Positions 16,929 to 27,054 of a DNA stretch of 64,000 nt are shown here, piece by piece. Under the pieces are notes generated by a model that saw only the letters and a list, made by a program, of their open reading frames with translations, did no database searches and was not told where the DNA came from. How positions within the stretch are numbered: the stretch's first letter is position 1; each line of letters starts with the position of its first letter. A program made the position numbers and the translations under genes. Where the stretch lies: NCBI RefSeq assembly GCF_014279595.1, contig NZ_CP047943.1:2168422-2232421 (forward strand). The letters are read 5' to 3'. This DNA comes from Synechococcus sp. RS9909. GTDB taxonomy: Bacteria; Cyanobacteriota; Cyanobacteriia; PCC-6307; Cyanobiaceae.

Positions 16929-19900
16929 TTGGTTCACATCAATCAGGTCGGGTTGACGCACTTCAAGTCCTTCGGGGGGACGATGTCGATCCCCCTGGAA
17001 CCGGGCTTCACGGTGGTGACCGGCCCGAACGGTTCGGGGAAGAGCAACATCCTGGACGGGGTGCTCTTCTGCCTCGGCCTCGCCACCAGTCGCGGCATGC
17101 GCGCCGACCGCCTTCCCGATCTGGTCAACAGCGGCGTTCTCAAAGCCGGCAAATCGGCCGAAACCAGCGTGAGCGTGCGCTTTGACCTCTCCGACTGGCA
17201 GCCCGATGCCGCCGAGGAGGGGCTTGAGCCTCCGGCCGAAGGTCCCTGGATCCGTGCTGATCAGAGGGAATGGACCGTGACGCGCAAACTGCGCGTGATG
17301 CCAGGCGGTTCCTACAGCAGCAGCTACAGCGCCGACGGGGAACCCTGCAATCTCCAGCAGCTGCAGACCCAACTGCGCCGCCTGCGGATCGATCCGGAAG
17401 GGAGCAATGTGGTGATGCAGGGCGATGTGACCCGCATTGTGTCGATGAGCAACCGCGAGCGCCGCGGTCTGATCGATGAGCTGGCCGGCGTCGCCCTCTT
17501 CGACAATCGGATCGAACAGACCCGCCGCAAACTCGACGATGTGCAGGAACGGCAGGACCGCTGCCGGATCGTGGAGCAGGAACTGCTGAGCGCCCGCCAG
17601 CGCCTCGAAAGGGATTGCGCCAAGGCCCGCACCTATCAGTCGCTGCGCCAGCAACTCCAACTCGGACGCCAACAGGAACAGGTGCTCAGCTTTGAGGCTT
17701 CAAAGCAGGACCTGGAGCAGCAACGGGAACGGCAGCAGCAGCTCGGAGAGCAGCTGATCCGCGACCGCGAGGCCCTGGAACGCGGTGAGGCCGAACTGCA
17801 GGAGGCCGCCCGTGCTCTGCAGACCCTTCAGGAGAGCGTCAAGGCGCTGGGGGAAGACCAGTTGCTCGGTGTGCAGGCGGAGCTGGCAGGTCTGGAGACC
17901 ACCGGCCGGGAGCTGGAGCGACAGGCGCAGCAGCAGCAACAGGAGGGGGAACGGCTGCAGGGGCTGCGTCATGACCTCGCCAATCGACGCCAGCGCCTGC
18001 GGGACGACGCCAGAGAAGCCTCCCAGGGGACCGACACACAGGCCCTGGACGAGGCCGAACAGGTGTGTCGCGATGCGGAAGCGGCAGTGGAGGTGTCGCG
18101 TCGACGCCTCGGTGACGTGGCCGGGCGGTCCGGACACTGGATCGAGGAGCAGCGGCAACGCAGTGGACGTCGCCTGGAGCTGCAGAACCAGCTCACGCCC
18201 CTACAGCGGGAGCAGCAACAACTGCTGGAGCGCTCACTCCAGGACGAGGAGCGGCTGAGCGAACTGCAGGCGGAGCTGGACAGCGATGGCGCCGAAGACC
18301 GGCGGGTGCAGGACGCCCTGGAGCAGCTGGATCGGGAATGGCAGGCCCTGCTTCAGGACCTGCAGGCGGGCCAACAGCAGGTGCAGGCCCTGGTGGACGC
18401 GCTGGCGGTGCAACAACGCACCCGCGCACGGCTCGAGCAGGAACAGGGCAGGCTCGAACGGGAGATCGCCCGACTGGACAGCCGCCGGGAAGCCCTGCAG
18501 GAGAGCCGCGGCACCGGCGCCCTGCGCCTGTTGCTGGAGGCGGGGCTCGATGGCATCCACGGACCGGTGGCGCAGCTGGGGGAGGTGGAGGAGCGACACC
18601 GGCTGGCTCTGGAGGTGGCCGCCGGCGCCCGTCTCGGCCAGGTGGTGGTGGATGACGATCGGATCGCCGCCCGCGCCATCGAGCTGCTCAAGAGTCGCCG
18701 GGCCGGGCGGCTCACCTTCCTGCCCCTCAACAAAATCCGTGCTCCTGGCGGCGGCAGTGGTGGAGCGGCCATGGCCCGGGCCCGCCGCCCCGATGGCGCC
18801 CTGGGGGGAGCCGGCCTGATCGGCCGGGCCGTGGAGCTGGTACGTTTCGAGCCGATCTATGCCGATGTGTTCGCCTATGTGTTCGGCGACACGCAGGTGT
18901 TCTCCGACCTGACCAGCGCCCGCCAGCAGCTCGGGCGGCAACGCGCCGTGACGCTGGATGGCGAGCTGCTGGAAAAGAGTGGTGCCATGACGGGTGGCAG
19001 CGTCTCCCAGCGCAGCGGCGGCCTCAGTTTCGGTGTGAGCAGCGACAGCGACGACGCCGCTCCCCTGCGGCAACGCCTGCTCGAGCTCGGTGAAGCTCAG
19101 GTGGCCAGTCAGCGGGAGGAGCAACGGCTTGTGGCGGCCCTGGAGAGCGCCAGACCCCAGCTCCGCGAACGGGAGCAACGCCAGGCTGCGCTCGAGGCGG
19201 AGCGAAGCGCCGCTCGACGTGCCCATGCCCCCCTGCTGGAACGCACCCGTCAGCGTCATCAGCGTCAGGAGACGCTGCGCAGCAACCAGGCCGGGCTTCA
19301 GGAACGGCTTGGCGTTCTGCAGGCCACGATCACACCCCTGCAGGAGGAACTGGACAAGCTCCTTCAGCTGGAACAGGAGGCACAGAGCCAGGGTGACGCC
19401 GGCAACTGGCAGCAGTTGCAACACGACCTGGAGGCGGCCGATGCGGCACTGGCGGCGGCACGACAGCGGCGGGATGGCCTGCTGCAACAGCAACGGGAAC
19501 GCCAGCTCGCGATCGAACGGCTGGCCGATCAGGAGCAGGTGCTGGCGGCTGAGGAACAACGGCTGCAGGAGGCGGTGCAGGCCCTGCAGGTGACCCACCA
19601 GCGCTGGAAGGGCGAGCAACAGGAGCTCCATGAGCGCCGCCAGGTGCTGGAACAGCGCCAACAGGAGCTGCAGACCCGCTTCGGGGAACAGCGCCGGGCC
19701 CGCGATGAAGCGGAAGCCGCGGTGGCGGAACAACGCCAACGCCTGCAACAGACCCGTTGGGAGCTGGAGCGGCTCCAGGAGGAGCAGCAGTCGCTGGCGG
19801 AACACCTGCGCAGCGGCGCGATCCGCCTGCAGGAACTGGAGGCCGCCCTGCCGGATCCCAGGCCCGAGATCCCCGATGCGCTGCGTGCCGCCGGACTGGA

Positions 19901-20540
19901 GCTGCTTCAGGCCAGTCTGCAGCAGCTCCAACAGCGCATGGAAGCGCTCGAGCCGGTCAACATGCTGGCGCTGGAGGAGCTCGCCGAGCTGGAACAGCGC
20001 CTCGGCGACCTGGGGGAACGGCTGGATGTGCTCAGCCAGGAGCGGGAGGAACTGCTGCTGCGGATCGAAACCGTCACCACCCTGCGACAGGAGGCCTTCA
20101 TGGAAGCCTTCACCGCCGTGGATGGCCATTTCCGTGAGATCTTCGCCAGCCTCTCTGATGGCGATGGCCACCTGCAGCTTGACAATCACGAGGATCCGCT
20201 GGAGGGAGGCCTGACCCTGGTGGCCCACCCGAAGGGCAAGGCCGTGCGGCGCCTGGCGGCGATGTCGGGAGGAGAAAAATCCCTCACCGCCCTCAGCTTC
20301 CTGTTCGCGCTGCAGCGGTTTCGGCCGTCACCGTTCTATGCCCTTGATGAGGTCGACAGTTTTCTCGATGGCGTGAACGTGGAACGGCTCGCCAGCCTGA
20401 TCGCTCGCCAGGCGGAACAGGCGCAGTTTCTGGTGGTCAGTCACCGTCGACCGATGATCGGCGCCTCCCAGCGCACGATCGGCGTGACCCAGGCCCGCGG
20501 TGCCCACACCCAGGTGGTGGGTCTGCCGGATGCGGCCTGA
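16929..20540 (+). CDS. smc: Chromosome segregation ATPase SMC
   Basis: 1203 residues, full length for bacterial SMC. N-terminal ATPase half: LTHFKSFGG and Walker A GPNGSGKSN at 32-40. Coiled-coil arm 1 covers about 170-500, the hinge about 520-680 (GLDGIHGPVAQLGEVEERH to GGSVSQRSGG) and arm 2 about 690-1030. C-terminal half: signature MSGGEKSLTALS at about 1115 and Walker B FYALDEVDSFLD at about 1137. SMC with ScpA/ScpB compacts and segregates the chromosome; no scp gene is adjacent. The start is TTG at 16929, since MVHINQVGLTHF is the expected N-terminus. Confidence 0.96.
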   Translation: MVHINQVGLTHFKSFGGTMSIPLEPGFTVVTGPNGSGKSNILDGVLFCLGLATSRGMRADRLPDLVNSGVLKAGKSAETSVSVRFDLSDWQPDAAEEGLEPPAEGPWIRADQREWTVTRKLRVMPGGSYSSSYSADGEPCNLQQLQTQLRRLRIDPEGSNVVMQGDVTRIVSMSNRERRGLIDELAGVALFDNRIEQTRRKLDDVQERQDRCRIVEQELLSARQRLERDCAKARTYQSLRQQLQLGRQQEQVLSFEASKQDLEQQRERQQQLGEQLIRDREALERGEAELQEAARALQTLQESVKALGEDQLLGVQAELAGLETTGRELERQAQQQQQEGERLQGLRHDLANRRQRLRDDAREASQGTDTQALDEAEQVCRDAEAAVEVSRRRLGDVAGRSGHWIEEQRQRSGRRLELQNQLTPLQREQQQLLERSLQDEERLSELQAELDSDGAEDRRVQDALEQLDREWQALLQDLQAGQQQVQALVDALAVQQRTRARLEQEQGRLEREIARLDSRREALQESRGTGALRLLLEAGLDGIHGPVAQLGEVEERHRLALEVAAGARLGQVVVDDDRIAARAIELLKSRRAGRLTFLPLNKIRAPGGGSGGAAMARARRPDGALGGAGLIGRAVELVRFEPIYADVFAYVFGDTQVFSDLTSARQQLGRQRAVTLDGELLEKSGAMTGGSVSQRSGGLSFGVSSDSDDAAPLRQRLLELGEAQVASQREEQRLVAALESARPQLREREQRQAALEAERSAARRAHAPLLERTRQRHQRQETLRSNQAGLQERLGVLQATITPLQEELDKLLQLEQEAQSQGDAGNWQQLQHDLEAADAALAAARQRRDGLLQQQRERQLAIERLADQEQVLAAEEQRLQEAVQALQVTHQRWKGEQQELHERRQVLEQRQQELQTRFGEQRRARDEAEAAVAEQRQRLQQTRWELERLQEEQQSLAEHLRSGAIRLQELEAALPDPRPEIPDALRAAGLELLQASLQQLQQRMEALEPVNMLALEELAELEQRLGDLGERLDVLSQEREELLLRIETVTTLRQEAFMEAFTAVDGHFREIFASLSDGDGHLQLDNHEDPLEGGLTLVAHPKGKAVRRLAAMSGGEKSLTALSFLFALQRFRPSPFYALDEVDSFLDGVNVERLASLIARQAEQAQFLVVSHRRPMIGASQRTIGVTQARGAHTQVVGLPDAA

Positions 20541-20602
20541 ACCCCTGAACGCGACGCCTTGCGTCAAAATGGTTGGATTGCAAGCCACGGCTGGGCCAGG
20601 AT

Positions 20603-21655
20603 TTGAGCGCGTCCCCCTCCACGAACGACCCCCTGGCCACGGTGCCAAGCGACAGGCTGTGGCTCCGCTCCGAGCTGATGGGCACCCAGGTGATCACCCG
20701 CGACACAGGCCGTCGCCTCGGCGTGGTGGGCGAAGTGATCGTTGACATCGACGGGCGGGAAGTGGTGGCGCTCGGCCTGCGCGACAACCCCTTAACCCGC
20801 TTCCTGCCGGGCCTTCCCCGATGGATGCTGCTCGATCGGATCCGCCAGGTGGGCGACGTGATCCTGGTGGACTCCGTCGATTCGCTGAGTGAATCCTTCA
20901 ACCCGGAGCGCTACAGCCGGGTGATCAACTGCCAGGTGATCACCGAATCCGGCCAGCAGCTCGGCCGCGTGCTCGGATTTTCCTTCGATATCGAAACCGG
21001 CGAACTCACCACCCTGGTGATGGGTGCCCTGGGCGTTCCCCTGCTGGGCGAAGGGGTGCTGAGCACCTGGGAGATTCCCGTTGATGAAATCGTCAGCAGC
21101 GGCGCTGATCGGATCATCGTGTATGAAGGCGCGGAGGAGAAGCTCAAACAACTCAACAGCGGCTTCCTCGAAAAGCTTGGCGTCGGCGGACCGAGCTGGG
21201 AAGAGCAGGAGCGGGAGCGTTATCGGGTCAACGTGGTGCCGGTGGAAAATCAACTCAGCTCAGGGCAGCCAAGCGAACAGGAGCAACGCCGGCTTCAGGC
21301 CTCCACCGCCGAACCTCTGGCCATGGAAGAGGAACTGGACTATGTGGAGCTGGAGGAGCGACGCGTTGAACGGGCTCCGCGCCAGCGCTATCTCGACGAG
21401 CTTCCGGAGCCATTCCCCGAGCCGGCCGCTGCCCGTTTTGATGACCGCCCCGATCCCTACGACGATCGCCGCTGGAATCAGGATGAACCGCTGCGATCGC
21501 TGGAGCGGGAGCCGGAACGGCGACCGGAGCCGGAGCCGGATCGCTTCTCAGCGCGCCCCCGACCAGCGGCACGGCGGCCGGTGGAACCGGTGGGCGATCC
21601 CCTCGATGTGGAACCGCTGGATGACACCAGGGAGATTCTCGACGATCCCTGGTGA
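20603..21655 (+). CDS. PRC-barrel domain protein
   Basis: About 350 residues. Two PRC-barrel modules cover about 20-90 (RSELMGTQVITRDTGRRLG) and about 105-180 (INCQVITESGQQLGRVLGF). A long Arg/Glu/Pro-rich, presumably disordered C-terminus (about 215-350, PEPEPDRFSARPRPAARR) follows. PRC-barrels occur in photosynthetic reaction-centre H subunits and RimM-type RNA-processing factors; this cyanobacterial form has no assigned function. TTG at 20603 is preferred over TTG at 20573. It follows smc on the same strand. Confidence 0.82.
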   Translation: MSASPSTNDPLATVPSDRLWLRSELMGTQVITRDTGRRLGVVGEVIVDIDGREVVALGLRDNPLTRFLPGLPRWMLLDRIRQVGDVILVDSVDSLSESFNPERYSRVINCQVITESGQQLGRVLGFSFDIETGELTTLVMGALGVPLLGEGVLSTWEIPVDEIVSSGADRIIVYEGAEEKLKQLNSGFLEKLGVGGPSWEEQERERYRVNVVPVENQLSSGQPSEQEQRRLQASTAEPLAMEEELDYVELEERRVERAPRQRYLDELPEPFPEPAAARFDDRPDPYDDRRWNQDEPLRSLEREPERRPEPEPDRFSARPRPAARRPVEPVGDPLDVEPLDDTREILDDPW

Positions 21656-21658
21656 CGA

Positions 21659-22063
21659 TCAGGAGCGTTCCCTGAACTGCAACGAGGCGCTGTTGACGCA
21701 ATAGCGCTGCCCGGTGGGAGCAGGGCCATCGCTGAAGACATGGCCGAGATGGGCGTCACAGCGGGCGCAGTTGATCTCGGTGCGCACCATGCCGTGACTG
21801 CGGTCTTCGCGGGTGGTGATCGCCCCGGCACTCACCCCATCCCAGAAGCTGGGCCAGCCGGTACCGGAATCAAATTTGGTGTCGGAACTGAACAACGGCG
21901 CGTCACAACAGATGCAGTGATAGAAGCCATCGCCTTTGTGATTCCAATAGGCACCGGTGAAGGCCCGCTCCGTTCCTCCCAGACGCGCCACCTGAAACTG
22001 CTCTGGCGTCAGCTGGGACTGCCACTCCTCCGGTTGACGCTCCACACGCTCTTCCGCTGGCAT
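21659..22063 (-). CDS. msrB: Peptide-methionine (R)-S-oxide reductase
   Basis: 134 residues. Two zinc CxxC pairs (CICC and CARC), the family block [23 protein letters not shown], and the catalytic Cys in [11 protein letters not shown]. MsrB reduces methionine-R-sulfoxide in oxidised proteins. ATG at 22063 gives the usual length; the frame upstream overlaps the neighbouring gene. It follows the LpxB-like gene by 28 bases on the same strand and converges with the PRC-barrel gene, 3 bases apart. Confidence 0.95.
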   Translation of the reverse strand: MPAEERVERQPEEWQSQLTPEQFQVARLGGTERAFTGAYWNHKGDGFYHCICCDAPLFSSDTKFDSGTGWPSFWDGVSAGAITTREDRSHGMVRTEINCARCDAHLGHVFSDGPAPTGQRYCVNSASLQFRERS

Positions 22064-22091
22064 CGGGTCTGGATCGGTTGCGGCCCGGACC

Positions 22092-23390
22092 CTAGTCGGA
22101 AAGGGCCCGCGGCAGCAGCGCTCGGATTTCACCGGCCAGAGCGGCGACCGCTCCGGGTTGGCCGCGCAAGCTACGCAGGTCGTCGCGCATGCCCTGAAGG
22201 CGGTCGGGAGCCGATAACCAGGCCTCGGCTTCGGCGGCGATCGCCTCGGGCGTGATCGCCCCCACACGCTCCGGCACCACCATCCGCCCAGAAGAGATGT
22301 TGGGCCAGGCCAGAAAGCCGTGATGGCGCAGCCGCCAGGCGCTCAGCAGCACGCCGATGCACCAGCGCAATCCAGGCAGTCGGGCGATCAACCCCAACCA
22401 GCCATCCCAGGCCTGCATCACCCCGAGGTGCTGGGTCGGCACCAACACGATCATCGGAACCCCCAGGGCCCCGAGCTCCGCCGTGTTCGCGCCCACCGTG
22501 GTGAGGGCCAGGGCGCACTGACTCAAGGCCCCGTGAGCCGGTGGGTCTTCCTGCAGTTCGATCACGGTGCCTGCCCGCGTGATCAGGCGCCGACCGGAAC
22601 CGTCAGCTGCAGGAGCTGCCAGGGCGTCCACCGCCGCTTGATACCCCGCCGCGATCGGATTGGCCCGGCCGGCATAGCGCACCAATTCCTCGGCGCTGGT
22701 GGTGGGCGCCACGGGCAGCAGAAAGCGACACTCGGGGCGTCGCGCCGCCAGACGGTCGGCCGTCTCCAGGAGGAACGGCACGCCAACGCAGAGCTTGGCC
22801 CGCTTCGAGCCCGGCAGCAACGCCACCCATTCACCCTTGGGCAACGGGGACGACTGCCGCGCATGACTGGAGAGATCGGCCATCAGATCGCCGATGACAC
22901 GACATCGGGGCTGAAAACGGCTGGGCAACTGGTCACGCACAGCGGCCCCCATGGCTGCAACCCGATCATTCCAGCGAGGCCAACGGGCCACCCATTCGGC
23001 GTAGGTGATGTGGCGGTAACGGAGCCGGGCCGACAGCAGCACGCTCCAGAACTGATCACCGCCGAGAAACACCACCACACCGCGACTGGGCCAGGCGCCG
23101 TAGCGGCCGGGTCGCAGCAACAGGGGCCAGAACTGCTCTGCGGCGGTGATGCGATCAAACAAGCCCCAGCGGCTGGCCACCTGCGCTTCGGTGCCGGTGG
23201 CATTGGGGCAGGGCACCAACACCAGGCGCAGGCTGATCGGCGACCACGGCGCCCGGGGCCTCAGCACCAGGGAGCGGTGCAGCGCATCGGCCAGGGGGCG
23301 CACCCAGGTAGCCAGTTCTCCAGGACCATTAGACACCAGCACGATGCTCAAGGCTGCATCCCCAGGTCTCAACTGAGGGAACGACTGCAA
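22092..23390 (-). CDS. Lipid-A-disaccharide-synthase-related protein (LpxB-like)
   Basis: 432 residues of a glycosyltransferase-like fold: [22 protein letters not shown] at the N-terminus, a middle nucleotide-sugar region ([13 protein letters not shown]) and a C-terminal part with [24 protein letters not shown] that parallels LpxB. Cyanobacteria carry this LpxB-related family besides, or in place of, true LpxB; the acceptor is unknown. Likely a cytoplasmic or peripheral membrane glycosyltransferase. Confidence 0.8.
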   Translation of the reverse strand: MQSFPQLRPGDAALSIVLVSNGPGELATWVRPLADALHRSLVLRPRAPWSPISLRLVLVPCPNATGTEAQVASRWGLFDRITAAEQFWPLLLRPGRYGAWPSRGVVVFLGGDQFWSVLLSARLRYRHITYAEWVARWPRWNDRVAAMGAAVRDQLPSRFQPRCRVIGDLMADLSSHARQSSPLPKGEWVALLPGSKRAKLCVGVPFLLETADRLAARRPECRFLLPVAPTTSAEELVRYAGRANPIAAGYQAAVDALAAPAADGSGRRLITRAGTVIELQEDPPAHGALSQCALALTTVGANTAELGALGVPMIVLVPTQHLGVMQAWDGWLGLIARLPGLRWCIGVLLSAWRLRHHGFLAWPNISSGRMVVPERVGAITPEAIAAEAEAWLSAPDRLQGMRDDLRSLRGQPGAVAALAGEIRALLPRALSD

Positions 23391-23416
23391 CGGCCTGAAT
23401 GGGTTGTGAATAGAAA

Positions 23417-23498
23417 TGCGGATGGCGAGACTTGAACTCGCAAGGCCGAAGCCACACGCCCCTCAAACGTGCGTGTCTACCAATTCCACCACATCCGC
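23417..23498 (-). tRNA. tRNA-Leu (anticodon GAG)
   Basis: On the minus strand the acceptor GCGGATG pairs with CATCCGC, followed by discriminator A; CCA is not encoded. The D-arm reads TGGTGGAATTGGTAGAC. The anticodon stem CACGT/GCGTG holds loop TTGAGGG, giving anticodon GAG for CUC/CUU. A class II variable arm with TTCG loop and the T-arm GAGTTCAAGTCTC complete the cloverleaf. Confidence 0.95.
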
Positions 23499-23608
23499 GT
23501 GGCTGACGTGATCGCGCGGATCGCGTCGATGAAGGATCATACCGGCTCGGGGTTCAGGGCCCTGGCCACCAGCGCTGATACGATCCGCGCTGGCCTGGAT
23601 GCTGCGGG

Positions 23609-24952
23609 ATGCCCATCGGCAAAGTGCTGATCGCCAACCGCGGCGAGATTGCCCTCCGGATTCTGCGGAGCTGCAGAGAGCTGGGAATCGCCACTGTGGC
23701 CGTGTACAGCACAGTGGATCGGAACGCGTTGCATGTGCAACTCGCCGATGAAGCCGTGTGCGTGGGTGAGCCGGCCAGCAGCAAGAGCTATCTGAATATC
23801 CCGAACATCCTCGCGGCAGCGACGTCACGCGGCGTGGATGCGATCCACCCCGGCTATGGCTTCCTCGCCGAAAACGATCGCTTCGCGGAAATCTGTCGCG
23901 ATCACGGCATCACCTTCGTGGGCCCGTCCCCCCATGCGATTCGTTCCATGGGTGACAAAGCCACGGCCAAAAGCACCATGCAACGGGTTGGCGTGCCGAC
24001 CGTGCCAGGCAGCGAGGGCCTGCTGGCCACGCCGGAGGAGGCCGCCGAACTCGCCGCCGAGATGGGGTATCCGGTGATGATCAAGGCCACCGCCGGGGGC
24101 GGCGGCCGGGGGATGCGACTGGTGCCGGGCCCCAACCAGTTGCAGAGCCTGTTCAAGGCAGCCCAGGGGGAGGCGGAAGCGGCCTTCGGCAACCCGGGGC
24201 TCTACATGGAAAAATTCATCGATCGGCCCCGTCACGTCGAGGTGCAAGTGCTGGCCGATCGCCACGGCAACGTGGTGCACCTTGGTGAACGGGACTGCTC
24301 GATTCAACGCCGTCACCAGAAGCTGCTGGAGGAAGCCCCCAGTCCAGCCCTCGATCCGGAACTGCGTCGCCGCATGGGCGAAGCCGCCGTTGCCGCCGCA
24401 CGCAGCATCCAATACGAGGGAGCCGGAACGGTGGAGTTCCTGCTCGATCGCAACGGCGGCTTTTACTTCATGGAGATGAACACACGCATCCAGGTGGAGC
24501 ATCCCGTGACTGAGATGGTCACCGGCATCGACCTGATCGCTGAGCAGCTGCGCATCGCTGGCGGTGAAGCGATCAGCGTCCGCCAGGACGCCATCGTCCT
24601 GCGGGGCCATGCGATCGAATGCCGGATCAATGCCGAAGACGCCAGCCATAACTTCCGACCCGCACCAGGACGGATCACCGGTTGGCTTCCCCCCGGTGGC
24701 CCTGGCGTCCGCGTCGACAGCCATGTGTATACCGGTTACGACATCCCTCCCTTCTACGACTCCCTGATCGGCAAGCTGATCATCTGGGCTCCCGATCGCG
24801 ACAGCGCCTTGAAACGCATGCGTCGCGCCCTCAATGAATGTGCCATCACCGGGATTCCCACCACCGTGGACTTCCACCTGCGCCTGCTGGATCGGCCTGA
24901 ATTCCAGCGAGGTGATGTGCACACGAAATTTGTGGAGCAGGAGATGCTCTGA
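23609..24952 (+). CDS. accC: Acetyl-CoA carboxylase, biotin carboxylase subunit
   Basis: 447 residues. The biotin-carboxylase N-lobe starts [16 protein letters not shown]; the ATP-grasp domain has the glycine loop [12 protein letters not shown] and the catalytic/metal stretch [14 protein letters not shown], followed by ECRINAED and the C-terminal lobe. AccC carboxylates biotin on AccB with bicarbonate and ATP, the first step of malonyl-CoA formation for fatty acids. Single gene, ATG at 23609; converges with yggT. Confidence 0.97.
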   Translation: MPIGKVLIANRGEIALRILRSCRELGIATVAVYSTVDRNALHVQLADEAVCVGEPASSKSYLNIPNILAAATSRGVDAIHPGYGFLAENDRFAEICRDHGITFVGPSPHAIRSMGDKATAKSTMQRVGVPTVPGSEGLLATPEEAAELAAEMGYPVMIKATAGGGGRGMRLVPGPNQLQSLFKAAQGEAEAAFGNPGLYMEKFIDRPRHVEVQVLADRHGNVVHLGERDCSIQRRHQKLLEEAPSPALDPELRRRMGEAAVAAARSIQYEGAGTVEFLLDRNGGFYFMEMNTRIQVEHPVTEMVTGIDLIAEQLRIAGGEAISVRQDAIVLRGHAIECRINAEDASHNFRPAPGRITGWLPPGGPGVRVDSHVYTGYDIPPFYDSLIGKLIIWAPDRDSALKRMRRALNECAITGIPTTVDFHLRLLDRPEFQRGDVHTKFVEQEML

Positions 24953-24961
24953 CGATCCAGC

Positions 24962-25291
24962 TCAGGCCACAGCCATCGATCGCAGCATCCATTGCGAGAT
25001 CAGCCCCTGCTGACCCACCAGCAGTTCACGCACGAGGCTGAGCAGCCCCACCCAGATCACCGGCGTCACATCCACGCCACCGATGGGCGCCACGAGGCGA
25101 CGCGTCGGCACGAGCAGCGGCTCGGTGGGCCAGGCCACAATGGCCCAGAAGCCGGAATGCCAGTCCACCTGGGGATACCAGGTGAGCACGATGCGCACAA
25201 TGAAGCAGAGGGACCAGGCCGCGAGCAGCAAGCCGAGCACCAGGTGCAACAGGGGCAGCGGGGCAAGCGACACAGGCGTCACAAAGCTCAA
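24962..25291 (-). CDS. YggT/Ycf19-family membrane protein
   Basis: 109 residues. Helix 1 (LLHLVLGLLLAAWSLCFIVRIVL) leads into the family motif TWYPQVDWHS and WPTEPLLVPTRRLVAPIGGVDVTPVI, then helix 2. YggT/Ycf19 proteins occur in cyanobacteria and plastids and are linked to thylakoid organisation and cell division. The start is TTG at 25291 or GTG at 25282. It is divergent from psbX. Confidence 0.88.
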   Translation of the reverse strand: MSFVTPVSLAPLPLLHLVLGLLLAAWSLCFIVRIVLTWYPQVDWHSGFWAIVAWPTEPLLVPTRRLVAPIGGVDVTPVIWVGLLSLVRELLVGQQGLISQWMLRSMAVA

Positions 25292-25368
25292 AGCAGGAGA
25301 GCGTTCATCGTAGAAAGTCGCCCATGATCTCTAGGATCGCCATTGCAAGGCCTCCACGCCGCCCCGAC

Positions 25369-25491
25369 ATGACACCCTCCCTCGCCAACTTTCTGAGCAG
25401 CCTCGTGTGGGGCACCGTGATCGTGGTCATTCCTGCCGGCATCGGCCTTTTCCTGCTGAGCCAGACCGACCAGGTCGACCGCAAGCTCTGA
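25369..25491 (+). CDS. psbX: Photosystem II protein PsbX
   Basis: 40 residues with one membrane helix (GTVIVVIPAGIGLFLLSQTD) and the PsbX ending QTDQVDRKL. PsbX is a low-mass subunit near the QB-plastoquinone channel of photosystem II. The sequence starts MTPSLANFLSSLVWG from the ATG at 25369. It is followed 81 bases later by ycf66 on the same strand. Confidence 0.95.
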   Translation: MTPSLANFLSSLVWGTVIVVIPAGIGLFLLSQTDQVDRKL

Positions 25492-25572
25492 TCCCCCCTG
25501 ACGCGGTTCGTAGACTGAGACGAATCCGACTGCTTGGCAGTCTGAAGACAGCCGTCGCCAGGGGGCACATCT

Positions 25573-26469
25573 GTGGTTAATGCCAGTCTGAACTGGGCCA
25601 GCATCGTTGGGATCGTGCTGGCCGTTGGCGGCGCGATGCTCTATTTCATGCGCAGCTTCAAGCCAGCGCTGGCGAGGGACTACGACGTGTTCTTTGCCGC
25701 CATCGGACTGCTCTGCGGTGGAATCCTCTTCTTCCAGGGCTGGCGCCTGGACCCGATCCTGCAGTTCGGTCAGTTCCTTCTGGCCGGCACCACCGTGTTC
25801 TTCGCCTACGAAAGTGTGCGTCTGCGCGGCGTCTCGACGGAACAGGCCCGACGCTCTGCCTACTTCGAGGACGAGCCGGCGCCGCCGCGCAGTCCGGCGG
25901 GTGGCCTCGGGGGAGAATGGAACTCTCCCTACGACCGCTTCGATGAGGCGCCGCCCCTGCGCCGCCGTTTCCGCGGTGTGGACGATGAGCAGGAGGATGA
26001 AGAAGCGCCAGAACGGGACTTCTACCGACCCCGGCGTGCCTCCCGGGCGGCCATTCCTGAGCAGGCGGCTAGTCGCCGCCGTGGCCGCGATGAATCGGAA
26101 TCCAGCTGGGGGGACGAGTCGGAGCGGGAACGGCGCATGGCCCGCTTCGGCCGCAACGATTCCGACCCGGCAGCGGAGCGATCCAACTTCGGCGAGCGGC
26201 GCAATCTCCGCAAGGATCAACGTCGGGGCAGTCGTCCCACGTCATCCAGCAGCACCAGCGCACGCGGACGGCGCGAACCGGAAGACGCCAGTTTTTCCCC
26301 CAGCTCCAGCCGCCGCACAGTGAGTGATCGGCCGACACCATCGATCGATCGGCAGCCCAGCAGCGAGGGCAAACCCAGCCGAGCTTCATCCGCAGCTGCT
26401 GCTCCCTCCGAGCGGCCCACGCCCCGCAGCTCTCGGCCCCGCGACAACAGCTCCCGTTTTGACGACTGA
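25573..26469 (+). CDS. ycf66: Ycf66-family protein
   Basis: 298 residues from GTG at 25573. Three hydrophobic segments occupy about 8-95 (WASIVGIVLAVGGAMLYF, DVFFAAIGLLCGGILFF, FGQFLLAGTTVFFAYE), matching the Ycf66 core. A long Arg/Ser/Glu-rich disordered tail follows from about 105 to the end. Ycf66 is found in cyanobacteria and some plastids; its function is unknown, and the position next to psbX suggests a thylakoid role. Confidence 0.85.
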   Translation: MVNASLNWASIVGIVLAVGGAMLYFMRSFKPALARDYDVFFAAIGLLCGGILFFQGWRLDPILQFGQFLLAGTTVFFAYESVRLRGVSTEQARRSAYFEDEPAPPRSPAGGLGGEWNSPYDRFDEAPPLRRRFRGVDDEQEDEEAPERDFYRPRRASRAAIPEQAASRRRGRDESESSWGDESERERRMARFGRNDSDPAAERSNFGERRNLRKDQRRGSRPTSSSSTSARGRREPEDASFSPSSSRRTVSDRPTPSIDRQPSSEGKPSRASSAAAAPSERPTPRSSRPRDNSSRFDD

Positions 26470-26499
26470 CGCTCACGCACAGCCCACGGCACACATCCC

Positions 26500-27054
26500 G
26501 TGCGGCGCCTGAAGAGGAGCTGTCAGCCCTACGGCGCACTCGCACTGTTTGCCGCACTCCTGGGCCTCATGGGATGCACGCCTCGGGTCCAAAGGCTTCC
26601 CGGCGGTGGAGTCGAACGCTCTCAGCAGGAGCCGGCCTTGAGTGGCAATGGCCGACTGCTGGCCACCGTGACGGAGCGACGGGGACGACCCACCGTGCAA
26701 CTGCGTGATCTGCGCAGCGGCGCCGTCCTGCCCTTGCGTCATCTCAGCCGCCACCAACCCCACAGTTCCCCCTCCCTGAGCTGGACTGGGCGCTATCTGG
26801 CTGCAATCACCCAGCGCGGCCAGCGCCGCCTCGCCCTGATCGAAGACCGCCTCACGGGCCGTGCCCATCCGATCCGCCTCCCGAGCGACCGCGAGCCGGC
26901 ACGACTCAGCCTGTCGCCGGATGCCCGAACCCTGGCCCTCCAGGTGGCCGTGCAAGGGCGGTGGCGACTGGAGCTGATCGATCTGGGCGCCATCCTCGAA
27001 CCGGACCGATCGGCGGGGGAGCGTTTCAGCGGCCCCCTCCAGCCGACGCCATGA
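26500..27054 (+). CDS. TolB-like lipoprotein, first of a tandem pair
   Basis: 184 residues. A lipoprotein signal ends at LMGC (about 23-26), and beta-propeller-like repeats follow (GNGRLLATVTERRGRPTVQL, SPDARTLALQVAVQGRWRL), as in TolB. With about 150 mature residues it holds only part of a propeller. The start is GTG at 26500; the stop overlaps the next, related gene by ATGA. Probably a periplasmic lipoprotein. Confidence 0.75.
   Translation: MRRLKRSCQPYGALALFAALLGLMGCTPRVQRLPGGGVERSQQEPALSGNGRLLATVTERRGRPTVQLRDLRSGAVLPLRHLSRHQPHSSPSLSWTGRYLAAITQRGQRRLALIEDRLTGRAHPIRLPSDREPARLSLSPDARTLALQVAVQGRWRLELIDLGAILEPDRSAGERFSGPLQPTP

Noticed and set aside
18234-20228. 664-codon frame antisense to smc
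   Set aside because: It is the complement of the SMC coiled-coil codons; Leu/Gln-rich with no domain, typical of GC-rich shadow frames.
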